In this document: piece by piece, positions 24,049-32,845 of the stretch
Layout: every line of letters begins with the position of its first letter
Numbering within the stretch: the first letter of the stretch is position 1
Assembly (NCBI GenBank): GCA_002482645.1
Contig: DLGJ01000012.1
Location: 221,534-285,533 of the forward strand
Reading direction: 5' to 3'
DNA from: Hyphomicrobiaceae bacterium UBA7697
GTDB lineage: Bacteria > Pseudomonadota > Alphaproteobacteria > Rhizobiales > Methyloligellaceae
DNA length: 64,000 bases
The notes under the pieces: model-generated
Databases searched by the model: none
Seen by the model: the letters and a program-made list of their open reading frames with translations, nothing else
Told to the model about the DNA's origin: nothing
Position numbers and translations under genes: made by a program

Positions 24049-25483
24049 CGGTCGATCCGAGCGCGCCGAGAATGCGCGCCCAGCTGCGGGCGCCTTTTTC
24101 GAAACTGCTGAGATTGTACTTCTCGTTCGGCGAGTGAATGCGGTCGTCCTCCAAGGCGAAGCCGACAAGAAGGGCGTCCATGCCAAGGCGCGTCCGGAAG
24201 GCCTCCACGATGGGGATGGACGCACCGCAGCCGACAATCACCGGAGGCTTGCCCCATTCGGCCTCCAAGGCCCGCGCCGTGGCGCGAAAGGCCGGAGCGT
24301 TCGTATCGAAACCGACGGCGGGCGATCCGCCTTCGCCCTTGTAAGCGACGCCGACATCCGCGGGCAGGCGATCGGCGATGTAGCGATGCAGACCTTCGAT
24401 GAGTTTTTCGGGCTGCTGACCGGGCACCAGCCGGAACGAGAATTTCGCCGAAGCCTCCGCTGGGATCACCGTCTTCGTGCCTGGTCCGGTATAGCCGCCG
24501 ACGATGCCGTTCACCTCGACCGTCGGCCGCGACCAAAGCTGTTCGAGTACATTGCGATCCTTTTCTCCGGCCGGCACGCGCAAGCCCACCTCGCCGAGAA
24601 ACGCATCCGCATCGAATTGCAGTGCCTGCCAGGCCGCGCGCTGTTCGATGGAGGGCTCCTGCACGCCGTCGTAAAAGCCGGGAATGGTGATCCGGCCGGC
24701 GTCGTCATGCAGTCCCGCGATCAATTCGGCGAGTACGCGGATGGGGTTCCGCGCGGGGCCGCCATAGATGCCCGAATGGAGATCGCGCGAGGGGCCGGAC
24801 AGCGTGACCTCCGAGAAGGCCAAGCCGCGCAAGAAAGCCGTGATGGCCGGTGTGCGCGCGTCCCATTGGCCTGTGTCGCAGACGAGGGCGATATCGGCCT
24901 TCAAGGATTGTCCATGCGCCTGAAGAAACGGCTCGAGACTGGGGCTGCCGGATTCTTCTTCGCCTTCGAGCAGGACCGTGACGTCGACGGGCAGGGTCCC
25001 CTCGGCCGTCATCCAGGCCCGGCAGGCCTCGATGAAGGTCATGACCTGTCCTTTGTCGTCCGAAGCGCCGCGCGCGACGATGACCTTGCCATGGGTGGGG
25101 TCGTCGGCGAGGCGCGCCTCGAAGGGCGGCACCGTCCAAGCCTCCAAGGGATCGGGCGGCTGCACATCGTAGTGGCCGTAAAACAGCACGTGAGGGCGGG
25201 AGGCGCCGCTACCGGTCCCACGCCAGCGGCCAACCACCATCGGCTTTCCGCCGGTGGCTTCGATCCGGGCATCAAAGCCGGTTTCGCGCAATGTGTCCGC
25301 GCACCAGCCCGCGGCCTTGAGGCAATCGTCGTGATAGGCGGGATCGGTCGAGATGCTGGGAATGGCGAGGAACTGGAACAGTCGCTCAAGCGCGGCGGCG
25401 CGTCCGTTCGCGAGCGAATCCAAGACGTCGGCAAGTCCAGAGTCCAGCGCGCGGTCCGCCGCGCCATTGTCCCGCAGTGTCAT
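24038..25483 (-). CDS. M20-family metallopeptidase (dipeptidase/carnosinase type)
   Basis: The 481-residue zinc peptidase carries VLFYGHYDVQPPDP (His and bridging Asp ligands), RGASDDKGQVMTF, the catalytic/ligand region LLEGEEESGSPSLEP, ALVCDTGQWD and a C-terminal GCGASIPIVEAF, with a His in DRIHSPNEKYNL. The dimerisation lid spans about residues 210-370. It is cytosolic and probably cleaves dipeptides or N-acyl amino acids. It overlaps the RNase T2 gene and appears to be the first gene of that pair. Confidence 0.9.
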   Translation of the reverse strand: MTLRDNGAADRALDSGLADVLDSLANGRAAALERLFQFLAIPSISTDPAYHDDCLKAAGWCADTLRETGFDARIEATGGKPMVVGRWRGTGSGASRPHVLFYGHYDVQPPDPLEAWTVPPFEARLADDPTHGKVIVARGASDDKGQVMTFIEACRAWMTAEGTLPVDVTVLLEGEEESGSPSLEPFLQAHGQSLKADIALVCDTGQWDARTPAITAFLRGLAFSEVTLSGPSRDLHSGIYGGPARNPIRVLAELIAGLHDDAGRITIPGFYDGVQEPSIEQRAAWQALQFDADAFLGEVGLRVPAGEKDRNVLEQLWSRPTVEVNGIVGGYTGPGTKTVIPAEASAKFSFRLVPGQQPEKLIEGLHRYIADRLPADVGVAYKGEGGSPAVGFDTNAPAFRATARALEAEWGKPPVIVGCGASIPIVEAFRTRLGMDALLVGFALEDDRIHSPNEKYNLSSFEKGARSWARILGALGSTDAA

Positions 25484-25511
25484 GGCCTCGCCTCTATTGC
25501 AACGTTTGGAA

Positions 25512-25565
25512 AATAAAAAACCCGCCGACGATAACGGCGTCTTACGACGCCGGTATCGCGGCGGG
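25512..25565 (-). terminator. Rho-independent terminator of the cold-shock gene
   Basis: Read on the minus strand, a long stem (CCCGCC/GGCGGG outside, a 12-bp near-perfect inner stem) is followed by a run of T. It lies 29 bp after the csp stop and separates it from the M20 gene. Confidence 0.85.
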
Positions 25566-25593
25566 TGGTAATCATGTTCAAGTTTTCGGGACG

Positions 25594-25809
25594 TTATTCT
25601 CCGAGCTGGACATTGATGGCCTGAGGCCCTTTGCCCCGGCGATCCGGCTCCGTCTCGAACGAGACCCGAGCCCCTTCATCGAGGGCCGGAATGCCCGAGC
25701 GTTGTAAAGATGAGATGTGCAGGAACACGTCCTTTCCACCATCGTCCGGCGTGATAAAGCCGAAACCCCGCGAATGATTAAAGAATTTGACCGTACCGGT
25801 CTGACGCAT
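25594..25809 (-). CDS. CspA-family cold-shock protein
   Basis: The 71-residue single OB-fold protein has RNP1 (SRGFGFITP) and RNP2 (DVFLHISSL), the usual CspA length and an AAAGGAG ribosome site. It binds single-stranded RNA/DNA in the cytosol as an RNA chaperone. The 216 bp upstream to the next gene would contain its promoter and a possible long structured leader, as is common for csp genes, though no specific structure was resolved. Confidence 0.95.
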   Translation of the reverse strand: MRQTGTVKFFNHSRGFGFITPDDGGKDVFLHISSLQRSGIPALDEGARVSFETEPDRRGKGPQAINVQLGE

Positions 25810-26025
25810 GGGAAGCTCCTTTCCCCGTAAAAAGCGCCGCGCGAGCGCGGATACATAGGCAAGTCTTATGAAGCGGGAAAAGAAACCACGTCATGTCCCA
25901 AGGAATGTACGCGGCCAGCCTCTACCCTGTTTCGCAGGCTGCCCAATAAAGCGCCTCACTCTAGTTGCGTCTGCCAGCCATGCGCAAGACCTGATCTTTG
26001 ATCTACGCTGCGGCGGATGGAACAA

Positions 26026-26325
26026 CTAGTTGGGGTACGGCGACTGGTTCGGTGGGCCGTTCAGGTGGTAGCCGCCAGGTCCATAGTCGTAGCCGGGCGA
26101 TTCTTTCGACTGCTTGGGCATCTCAGGGACGCCCCACACGTCGCTCAAGGTCCAAGACGTGCCGCCGATGGCGGGTCCCCGATGAGGCTTCCTCAACACG
26201 CGTTCGGAGCGATCGCCGCGGACACCGTCCTGGGCCTGGACCGCCTCCATAGCGAGGCCGAAAGAGGTGGCGACGATAAGGGCCGCGAGGGGAAGCGTTC
26301 TGGCGAACGCCGTGAACGTGAGCAT
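26026..26325 (-). CDS. Small secreted hypothetical protein
   Basis: The 99-residue precursor has a signal peptide (MLTFTAFARTLPLAALIVAT to AMEAVQAQ). The mature part, about 66 residues, is rich in Gly, Pro and Tyr (SPGYDYGPGGYHLNGPPNQS). GGAGG lies at the proper distance from the ATG at 26325; the longer upstream frame lacks a signal. The function is unknown; it is likely periplasmic and partly disordered. Confidence 0.6.
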   Translation of the reverse strand: MLTFTAFARTLPLAALIVATSFGLAMEAVQAQDGVRGDRSERVLRKPHRGPAIGGTSWTLSDVWGVPEMPKQSKESPGYDYGPGGYHLNGPPNQSPYPN

Positions 26326-26511
26326 TTGGTAGCCTCCGGTCAGGCCGGGCTCCGTTTGGCCCGTCTTTCGAATCATCAGTCTATGTGGTTCGTGTGCAGC
26401 ATGCACGCGCATTCGCCGATTATGGAGGCTTTCGGGGCCATTGCCTGTGGCTTCCGGGCAACGATCGAAAATGTTCTGCAGGCGTCGCCGTCGCGCCCCG
26501 GACATGAAGAA

Positions 26512-26542
26512 AGGGACACCCGGCTACCGGCCAGGCGTCCCT
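26512..26542 (-). terminator. Hairpin after the RlpA-like gene
   Basis: The arms AGGGAC(A)CC and GG(C)GTCCCT close around a GC-rich loop with a short T-rich tail on the minus strand, 47 bp after the RlpA-like stop. Confidence 0.55.
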
Positions 26543-26588
26543 CGGATTGGCTGAGCCCGCTCTCGGGCGGGCGAACCGGCGTACCCCT

Positions 26589-26948
26589 TTAGCGCAGCGG
26601 GGTGATGCTGACCTTCGCGGTGCCGCTGCCGATCATGCCGATCTGTGCCGCGGCGGCCTTGGAGAGGTCGATGACCCGGCCGCCGGTAAAGGGGCCGCGA
26701 TCGTTGATCCGTACGACAACCGAGCGGCCGTTGTGCAGATTCTTTACGCGCACCTTCGTGCCGAAGGGCAGCGTACGGTGCGCGGCGGTCAGGGCATTGG
26801 GGTTCATGCGTTCCCCACTGGCAGTCGTCGAGCGGAGCGCATACCACGATGCGTGTCCGACTTGAGCTGCGTTCGCGGTGCCGAGCGGCAGCAGGATGGC
26901 CGCTGCAAGAAGTCCCACCAACATAAGTTTCGTGCGCATTTCCATCAT
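26589..26948 (-). CDS. RlpA-like double-psi beta-barrel protein
   Basis: The 119-residue precursor has a signal peptide (LMLVGLLAAAILLPLGTANAA) and a single DPBB domain: GHASWYALRSTTASGERMNP, LPFGTKVRVKNL and VVVRINDRGPFTGGRVIDLS, including the HRTLPFGT and DRGPF motifs of RlpA. There is no SPOR domain and no lipobox cysteine, so it is a minimal periplasmic form. Family members cleave or bind denuded peptidoglycan glycans. The start could be any of the first Met codons (residues 1, 2 or 4). Confidence 0.85.
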   Translation of the reverse strand: MMEMRTKLMLVGLLAAAILLPLGTANAAQVGHASWYALRSTTASGERMNPNALTAAHRTLPFGTKVRVKNLHNGRSVVVRINDRGPFTGGRVIDLSKAAAAQIGMIGSGTAKVSITPLR

Positions 26949-27394
26949 GCGTTTCTTGTCTCCTCGAGTTCTTTGGGAGGTTTGGTGAAGCGGCTGCCCC
27001 AGTCGCGAGGCGGCCGTTTCATCGTATGCAGCTGGACTTTAGGGAAGAAAGCGGCGGAAAACTGGCTGCGTCTTGGTCTTTGGGAGGCCATTTACAGGCC
27101 GCGCGGGCCACAGTTTTGCGAAATATTACAGAAGCTTAAATTTTTTCGGGAATTGCCGTAGCCATTTGACGCGGGGACGCGGACGAGCCGGGCTTTTCGG
27201 AGCCGCCCCGCCTTCGGGGTGCTGGCGCTCATCCGTGGCGATGGGCGGTCCTCAAATCGCCGGCCGCCGGGCGCAAATCCGCCAGGGGGTTGAGCTCGCG
27301 AAAATTGTTCCTAAATCTTTGACTCGTAGCATCGTTTGCTTGCCCTTTTTTGCGCTTATTGCAAGGCTTGCGGATACACACGGATTCCATTTGA
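26949..27394. other. Divergent intergenic region, no gene seen
   Basis: About 446 bp between the RlpA-like gene and the DUF3072 gene include an AT-rich stretch near 27120-27160 that could hold a promoter. No RNA gene or coding frame is convincing. Confidence 0.4.
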
Positions 27395-27652
27395 GTGAAC
27401 GCCAAGGACACGAGAGAAATGGGACGAGACAAGACGAGTCCTGAGGCTCAGGAGAGCCAATATATGCCCGCCGACTCCAACGGCATGGAGCCGATGACCA
27501 TGGACCAGGCGGCGCGTCTCAAAATGCTGGCCGACGAAATGCATGATCCTCGCGCGTTCGAGCAGGGTTTGAGCCGTCGCGAGGCCTCCCGGCGCATCGA
27601 CGTATTGCGGGAGAAGATCAGGATCTGGGAACTCCCGCCGCACACCGATTAG
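27395..27652 (+). CDS. DUF3072 family small protein
   Basis: The protein is 85 residues (GTG start), or 77 from the ATG at 27419, which has GAGAGAA close upstream. The C-terminal half, MTMDQAARLKMLADEMHDPRAF then SRREASRRIDVLREKIRIW, is the helical DUF3072 pattern, similar to small SAP-like or helix-loop-helix folds. It is cytosolic with no known role. Confidence 0.75.
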   Translation: MNAKDTREMGRDKTSPEAQESQYMPADSNGMEPMTMDQAARLKMLADEMHDPRAFEQGLSRREASRRIDVLREKIRIWELPPHTD

Positions 27653-27797
27653 CGGCGGAGAGTCTGTGCGTTGTTCCATGGCGCTTCCGGCGTGCGTTCC
27701 TTGCATGTGTTCTTTGCGTGCCAAGCGGTCCGCTGTCTCTTGCGATCGGGGCGCCGCCGGTGTTCTTGACGGCGCCGTGACGCGGCCATAACAGCGC

Positions 27798-27836
27798 CAT
27801 GACGCCGCCATGACGCCGCCATGACGCCGCCATGAC
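27798..27836 (+). repeat. 11-bp tandem repeat
   Basis: The unit CATGACGCCGC is repeated about 3.5 times without change, with two decayed copies just before. It lies some 75 bp before the MltB-like gene. Confidence 0.85.
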
Positions 27837-27911
27837 AGGCCGGTGCCGATCTCGTTGCTTGCGCGCCTCTTCCGCTTGACGGATGCCGCCCGACTGGGTT
27901 CAGTGGCGCGC

Positions 27912-29144
27912 ATGGCTAGATTCCCCCTGACTCGCGTCATTCGATACACAGCGCTTGCTGGCCTTTGTGCGGCGGTGCTGTTCGGTTCCGCTTCGTCCGC
28001 CGTTGCGCAGAAATGTCCCGGTCCCGCCGGGTTCGACAAATGGCTGCAAGGGTTCAAGCAGCAGGCGATCGCAGAGGGGATCTCGCCGCAGACCGTGAAC
28101 TCCGCGCTCGCCGGCGTGACCTACGACCCGAACGTTATCGCCAAGGACCGCGCGCAGGGCGTGTTCGCGCAGGATTTCCTGACCTTCTCAAGCCGGATGG
28201 CCAACAACAACAGGTTGGCCAGCGGCAAGGCGCGGCTAAAGAAGTATGCGCCGGTGTTCCAACGCATCGAGCAGCAATACGGCGTGCCCGGGCCGGTCCT
28301 CGTCGCATATTGGGGTCTCGAGACGGACTTTGGCGCCTTCATGGGAAACCTCGACAGCATCCGGTCGCTCGCCACCCTCAGCTACGATTGCCGCCGGCCC
28401 GAGGAGTTCCAGGCGCAACTTTTGGATGCCCTGCGCGTGCTCGATCGTGGGGATCTTCGGCGCCAGCAGATGCGTGGGCCGCAGCACGGCGAGGTGGGAC
28501 AATTCCAGTTCCAGCCGAGCACCTATTACAATTTCGCCGTGGACTATGACGGCGACGGGCGACGCGACCTGGTGAGCAGCGTCCCCGACTCACTGGCGTC
28601 CGCGGCGAACTACATCGCTTCGAAGGGCTGGCAGCCGGGTCAGCCATGGCTTGAGGAAGTGATCGTTCCCAAGAACCTGCCCTGGGATCAGGCGGACGTG
28701 ACCATCCAGCGTCCCCGCCTGTTCTGGTCGAAATACGGGGTGAAGTACCGCAACGGACAGCCCGTTCCGGCGGACAGCACGCCGTCCTCGCTGCTCCTGC
28801 CCATGGGCCGCGACGGACCGGCCTTCCTCGCCTATCCGAATTTCATCAATGTCTACTTGGATTGGAACAACTCGCTCGTTTACTCGACGACCGCGGGTTA
28901 TCTCGCCACGCGGATTGCGGGCGCGCCGCCGATGCGTACCGGCAATCCGGAGCCGTTCACGGCCGCCGAAAGCAAGCAGTTGCAGCGGCTCCTGGTGCAG
29001 CGCGGCTACGACGTCGGCAAGGTCGACGGCGTGATCGGCGCGGCGACCCGCTCGGCCATCCGCGAGATGCAACTCCAATACGGGCTGCCCGCGGACGGCT
29101 ATCCGAGCCACGCGCTGTTGCGGAAATTGCAGGCCGACGGCTAG
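27912..29144 (+). CDS. MltB-like lytic murein transglycosylase with peptidoglycan-binding domain
   Basis: The 410-residue precursor has a signal peptide (RVIRYTALAGLCAAVLFGSASSAVAQ). The SLT_2/MltB domain includes FDKWLQGFKQQAIAEGISPQ and the catalytic Glu in VAYWGLETDFGAFMG. The C-terminal PG_binding_1 domain is LQRLLVQRGYDVGKVDGVIG then LPADGYPSHALLRKL. It cleaves glycan strands to 1,6-anhydro ends in the periplasm. ATG 27912 gives the best signal sequence; the frame from 27843 adds 23 residues. Confidence 0.9.
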   Translation: MARFPLTRVIRYTALAGLCAAVLFGSASSAVAQKCPGPAGFDKWLQGFKQQAIAEGISPQTVNSALAGVTYDPNVIAKDRAQGVFAQDFLTFSSRMANNNRLASGKARLKKYAPVFQRIEQQYGVPGPVLVAYWGLETDFGAFMGNLDSIRSLATLSYDCRRPEEFQAQLLDALRVLDRGDLRRQQMRGPQHGEVGQFQFQPSTYYNFAVDYDGDGRRDLVSSVPDSLASAANYIASKGWQPGQPWLEEVIVPKNLPWDQADVTIQRPRLFWSKYGVKYRNGQPVPADSTPSSLLLPMGRDGPAFLAYPNFINVYLDWNNSLVYSTTAGYLATRIAGAPPMRTGNPEPFTAAESKQLQRLLVQRGYDVGKVDGVIGAATRSAIREMQLQYGLPADGYPSHALLRKLQADG

Positions 29145-29182
29145 CGCCGGACCGGCCTGACGTTCCGGCGGGGATTCGTCCG

Positions 29183-29626
29183 CTATTTCGTCCGCCGCCA
29201 GATGAGATGGTCCAGGGAGATCGCGCCGGGTCCGCGCGCGACGAGCAGGAACAGCAGCGCGAACCAGAGGATGTGGTCGGGCCAGCCGTTCGGAAAGACG
29301 AAAATCTGGATGACCGCGACCATGCCGATAAAGGCAAGGGCCGTCAGCCGCGTTGCAATGCCTACCACGAGCAGCACCGAGCCGATGAGTTCCTGATAGG
29401 TGGCGAGATAGGCCGCGATGTCCGGCGGAATGATCGGCACCTTGTACTCCTCGCGGAAGAGAAAGAACGTGGAATTCTTCAACTGGAGAGTCTCGTCGAC
29501 CTTCGTCTGGGCGGAACGCCAGAACACGCTGGCGACGGAAATGCGCGCGACGAGCGCGACGGCGCTATAGGGGACGCTCTCGGCGAGCCGCCTGCCGCGC
29601 TCCAGCCACTCGGTCAATATGGACAT
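29183..29626 (-). CDS. DoxX-family membrane protein
   Basis: The 147-residue protein has four hydrophobic helices: ALVARISVASVFWRSAQTKVD, AAYLATYQELIGSVLLVVGI, RLTALAFIGMVAVIQIFVFP and PDHILWFALLFLLVARGPGA. This is the DoxX fold of the inner membrane, of unclear biochemical role. GAGGGAG precedes the ATG. It converges on the transglycosylase gene. Confidence 0.85.
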   Translation of the reverse strand: MSILTEWLERGRRLAESVPYSAVALVARISVASVFWRSAQTKVDETLQLKNSTFFLFREEYKVPIIPPDIAAYLATYQELIGSVLLVVGIATRLTALAFIGMVAVIQIFVFPNGWPDHILWFALLFLLVARGPGAISLDHLIWRRTK

Positions 29627-29739
29627 CTCGACTCCCTCGCTGTTCGTTGGCCGTTGTGCCCGCGAAGCTAGCCGAGGTTGCCGTCACATAGGGCTCATAT
29701 CTGGTCACAAGCGCTTGACCCGCCCGCGAGCGCGCTCGA

Positions 29740-29767
29740 CGAAAAAGCCCGGCGCGGGGGCCGGGCT
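29740..29767 (-). terminator. Terminator of the small lipoprotein gene
   Basis: AGCCCGGC/GCCGGGCT is an 8-bp perfect stem followed on the minus strand by TTTTT, about 110 bp beyond the lipoprotein stop codon. Confidence 0.65.
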
Positions 29768-29876
29768 CTTCGACGCAAATACTCTCGCTTTCCCATCCGC
29801 CCGGGCAGACCGCGCTGGCGGAGCGCGGCGTACGAGGAGGCAATGCCGGCGGCGGGAGAGCTTAATCGGCGGCGGC

Positions 29877-29996
29877 TTATTTGTACGGCACGGGAGCGGG
29901 CGGAAGCTCCGTGACGACGGCCGATTGATGCATGTGAAAGCAGCCGCCCAAGGTGACGGTGGCGGTCAGGACCGCAAGAGCGATGATGGTGCGCAT
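29877..29996 (-). CDS. 39-residue lipoprotein
   Basis: This short frame encodes a 19-residue signal peptide, MRTIIALAVLTATVTLGGC, ending in a lipobox with Cys19, then a 20-residue mature tail (FHMHQSAVVTELPPAPVPYK). AGAGGGAA lies 7-8 nt before the ATG and a terminator follows. The mature part is Pro-rich with two His. It is likely a small membrane-anchored lipoprotein of the entericidin-like or cell-wall-spacer type, with no identified function. Confidence 0.7.
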   Translation of the reverse strand: MRTIIALAVLTATVTLGGCFHMHQSAVVTELPPAPVPYK

Positions 29997-30366
29997 AACT
30001 GATTCCCTCTACGCGTTGCGTACTCAAATCGGTACGAGCAAACTTTCGCTCCATAGGCTTGAGAAAGCGTTAAAGGGCGCGCCGGATTGAAACGCCGGCG
30101 GTTTCGGACAGCATGCGGGCTCCGAACGACAAGAAGCCCGGCTAGGGGCCGGGCTTCAGGTCCATAGGCTCTTCCCCGTTTTTGCGCGAAACGGGAGGGG
30201 GGAGAGATCCATATCCATGTGCGAACGCGTTCGCAGGGTTCGCGGGATATGTCGCAGGAGACGCCAAACGCCGTCGATCTCTCTGCCCACTGCAAAGACT
30301 AGCGCGGCGACGGCAACACTCCTTGCGCTGGATCAAGACTCGGAAAGCGGCTCGCGGTGCACGTCG
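29997..30366. other. Intergenic region with a hairpin at 30133-30157
   Basis: A perfect GAAGCCCGGC / GCCGGGCTTC stem around TAGGG lies about 210 bp beyond the uvrB stop on the minus strand and may end that transcript. No coding frame here is convincing. Confidence 0.45.
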
Positions 30367-32772
30367 TCACCGGCTCTTGCCTTTGAACGCACGCGTCCCC
30401 GGCTTGCCGGATTTCGAGCGCGGCTTGGCCTTGCGCAACGGAATCTCCCGGTTGTGCGGTCCCATCTCGTCCAGGCTCGGCTTATGGGGACGTGAGAGGT
30501 CCGCCGATGCCGCGGACCGCTCCAATTCCGACTGACGGGCCAGCGGATCGTTGGCGATGGCCAGTTCCATCTGGCGCAAGCGCTTGACTTCGTCGCGCAG
30601 GCGCGCGGCTTCCTCGAATTCGAGGTCGGCGGCGGCGGTGCGCATGCGCTTCTCCATGTCGGCGATGACGCTTTCGAGGTTGTGGCCGACCGTGCCTTCC
30701 AGTGCGGCTTGTTCGCCCTCGCCGAAGCCCGCGCCCGCATCGACGAGCACATGGTCGCGCTCGTAAACGCTCGCGAGGATGTCGCCGATATTCTTCTTCA
30801 CGCTTTCGGGCGTGATGCCGTTGGCTTCGTTCCAGGCCATTTGCTTTTCGCGGCGGCGATTGGTCTCGGCGATGGCGCGCTCCATGGAGCCCGTCATGCC
30901 GTCCGCGTAGAGGATGACCTTGCCGTCCACATTTCGCGCGGCGCGTCCGATGGTCTGCACCAGCGAGGTCTCGGAGCGCAGGAAGCCTTCCTTGTCCGCA
31001 TCCAGAATGGCGACGAGGGCGCATTCGGGGATGTCGAGGCCTTCGCGCAACAGATTGATGCCGATGAGGATGTCGAACGCGCCGAGACGAAGATCGCGGA
31101 TGATCTCGATGCGCTCCAGCGTCTCCACGTCCGAATGCATGTAGCGGACGCGCAGGCCCTGCTCGTGCATGTATTCGGTCAGGTCCTCCGCCATGCGTTT
31201 CGTCAGTGTCGTGACGAGAACGCGGTAGCCGTTGGCCACCACTTTGCGCGTCTCGTCGATGAGGTCGTCGACCTGCGTGCTGGCCGGGCGGATCTCGACC
31301 GGCGGATCGACCAGGCCCGTCGGCCGGATGACTTGCTCGGCGAAGACGCCGCCGGTCTGCTCCAGCTCCCAGCCCCCGGGCGTCGCCGAGACATAGACGG
31401 TCTGCGGCCGCATGGCGTCCCATTCCTCGAAGCGCAACGGCCTGTTGTCCATGCAGGAGGGCAGGCGGAACCCGTATTCCGCGAGCGTCGATTTGCGGCG
31501 GTAGTCGCCCCGGAACATGGCGCCGATCTGCGGCACGGTGACATGGCTTTCGTCGACGAAGACGAGCGCGTTGTCGGGCAGATATTCGAACAGGGTCGGG
31601 GGCGGTTCGCCCGGTCTACGGCCCGTGAGATAGCGCGAGTAGTTCTCGATGCCGGCGCACGATCCCGTCGCTTCGATCATTTCGAGATCGAACAGGGTCC
31701 GCTGTTCGAGGCGCTGTGCCTCCAGGAGTCGGCCCGCGCCGTTGAGCTCGGCGAGGCGCTTCTTCAGCTCGTCCTTGATGCCCCGCACGGCCTGTTTCAG
31801 CGTGGGCTTCGGCGTCACGTAGTGCGAGTTCGCGTAGATCTTCACGATGGCGAATTCGTCCGTCTTGCCGCCGGTCAGGGGATCGAACTCGACGATGGAT
31901 TCGATCTCGTCGCCGAACAGCGAGATGCGCCAGGCGCGGTCTTCCAAGTGAGCCGGCCACAGCTCGATCGTGTCGCCGCGGACTCTGAAGCTGCCGCGCA
32001 CGAAATTCACGTCGTTGCGCCGGTATTGCAGCGCCACCAGATCGGCCATCAACTGGCGCTGTTCGAGGCGGTCTCCCCGCCTCAGGCTGAAGGTCATCGC
32101 CGTGTAGGTCTCGACCGAGCCGATACCGTAGATGCAGGACACGCTGGCGACGATGACCACGTCGTCGCGCTCCATCACGGCGCGGGTCGCCGCGTGGCGC
32201 ATGCGGTCGATCTGCTCGTTGATCGACGAATCCTTCTCGATATAGGTGTCGGTCCGCGGGATGTAGGCTTCGGGCTGGTAGTAATCGTAATAGGACACGA
32301 AATACTCGACCGCGTTGTCCGGGAAGAAGCTCTTGAACTCGCCGTAAAGCTGCGCGGCGAGCGTCTTGTTGGGAGCAAGGACGAGCGCTGGCCGTTGGGT
32401 GCGCTGGATCACTTGCGCCATGGTGAATGTCTTGCCCGAGCCGGTGACGCCGAGCAGCACTTGATCGCGCTCCCGTGCCTCGGCTTGCGCCACCAGTTCG
32501 GCGATGGCCTGTGGCTGGTCGCCCTTCGGCACCATGTCCGACTTGAGTTCGAGCGGAATTCCGCCTTCGGACTTCTCCGGGCGCAGCGGCCGGTGCGGGA
32601 CGAACGCCAGCTCCGCCCCTGTCACGAGCGGGTGTTCCTGGATCAGCGGTTGCGGCGCTTCGCCGAAACCGGGCTCGCGGCGGTCGCCGGAGACCGGCAT
32701 GCCGGCCGCTTCGCCGGTGACGGCGCGGGGCTCGGCGCGCGATCCGAACGTCTTGGGCGGGCGAGGGGGCAT
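30367..32772 (-). CDS. uvrB: Excinuclease ABC subunit B
   Basis: The 801-residue helicase-like protein has an N-terminal extension of about 75 residues, then Walker A LLGVTGSGKTFTMAQ, the beta-hairpin VSYYDYYQPEAYIPRTD, DESHVTVPQ, motif VI QTIGRAARNVDGKVILYADG, and a C-terminal UVR domain (MEKRMRTAAADLEFEEAARLR). It loads with UvrA on damaged DNA and recruits UvrC in nucleotide excision repair. The Lys/Arg-rich tail after the UVR domain is typical of alphaproteobacteria. The true start could be internal, near SDMVPKGDQPQAI. Confidence 0.95.
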   Translation of the reverse strand: MPPRPPKTFGSRAEPRAVTGEAAGMPVSGDRREPGFGEAPQPLIQEHPLVTGAELAFVPHRPLRPEKSEGGIPLELKSDMVPKGDQPQAIAELVAQAEARERDQVLLGVTGSGKTFTMAQVIQRTQRPALVLAPNKTLAAQLYGEFKSFFPDNAVEYFVSYYDYYQPEAYIPRTDTYIEKDSSINEQIDRMRHAATRAVMERDDVVIVASVSCIYGIGSVETYTAMTFSLRRGDRLEQRQLMADLVALQYRRNDVNFVRGSFRVRGDTIELWPAHLEDRAWRISLFGDEIESIVEFDPLTGGKTDEFAIVKIYANSHYVTPKPTLKQAVRGIKDELKKRLAELNGAGRLLEAQRLEQRTLFDLEMIEATGSCAGIENYSRYLTGRRPGEPPPTLFEYLPDNALVFVDESHVTVPQIGAMFRGDYRRKSTLAEYGFRLPSCMDNRPLRFEEWDAMRPQTVYVSATPGGWELEQTGGVFAEQVIRPTGLVDPPVEIRPASTQVDDLIDETRKVVANGYRVLVTTLTKRMAEDLTEYMHEQGLRVRYMHSDVETLERIEIIRDLRLGAFDILIGINLLREGLDIPECALVAILDADKEGFLRSETSLVQTIGRAARNVDGKVILYADGMTGSMERAIAETNRRREKQMAWNEANGITPESVKKNIGDILASVYERDHVLVDAGAGFGEGEQAALEGTVGHNLESVIADMEKRMRTAAADLEFEEAARLRDEVKRLRQMELAIANDPLARQSELERSAASADLSRPHKPSLDEMGPHNREIPLRKAKPRSKSGKPGTRAFKGKSR

Positions 32773-32845
32773 GTCCGCGAATATGGCGACCGGAACCAGC
32801 CTTGGCTAGGGGCACCAGGGCCGCGCCCGGGATCGCCGTTGCCGC

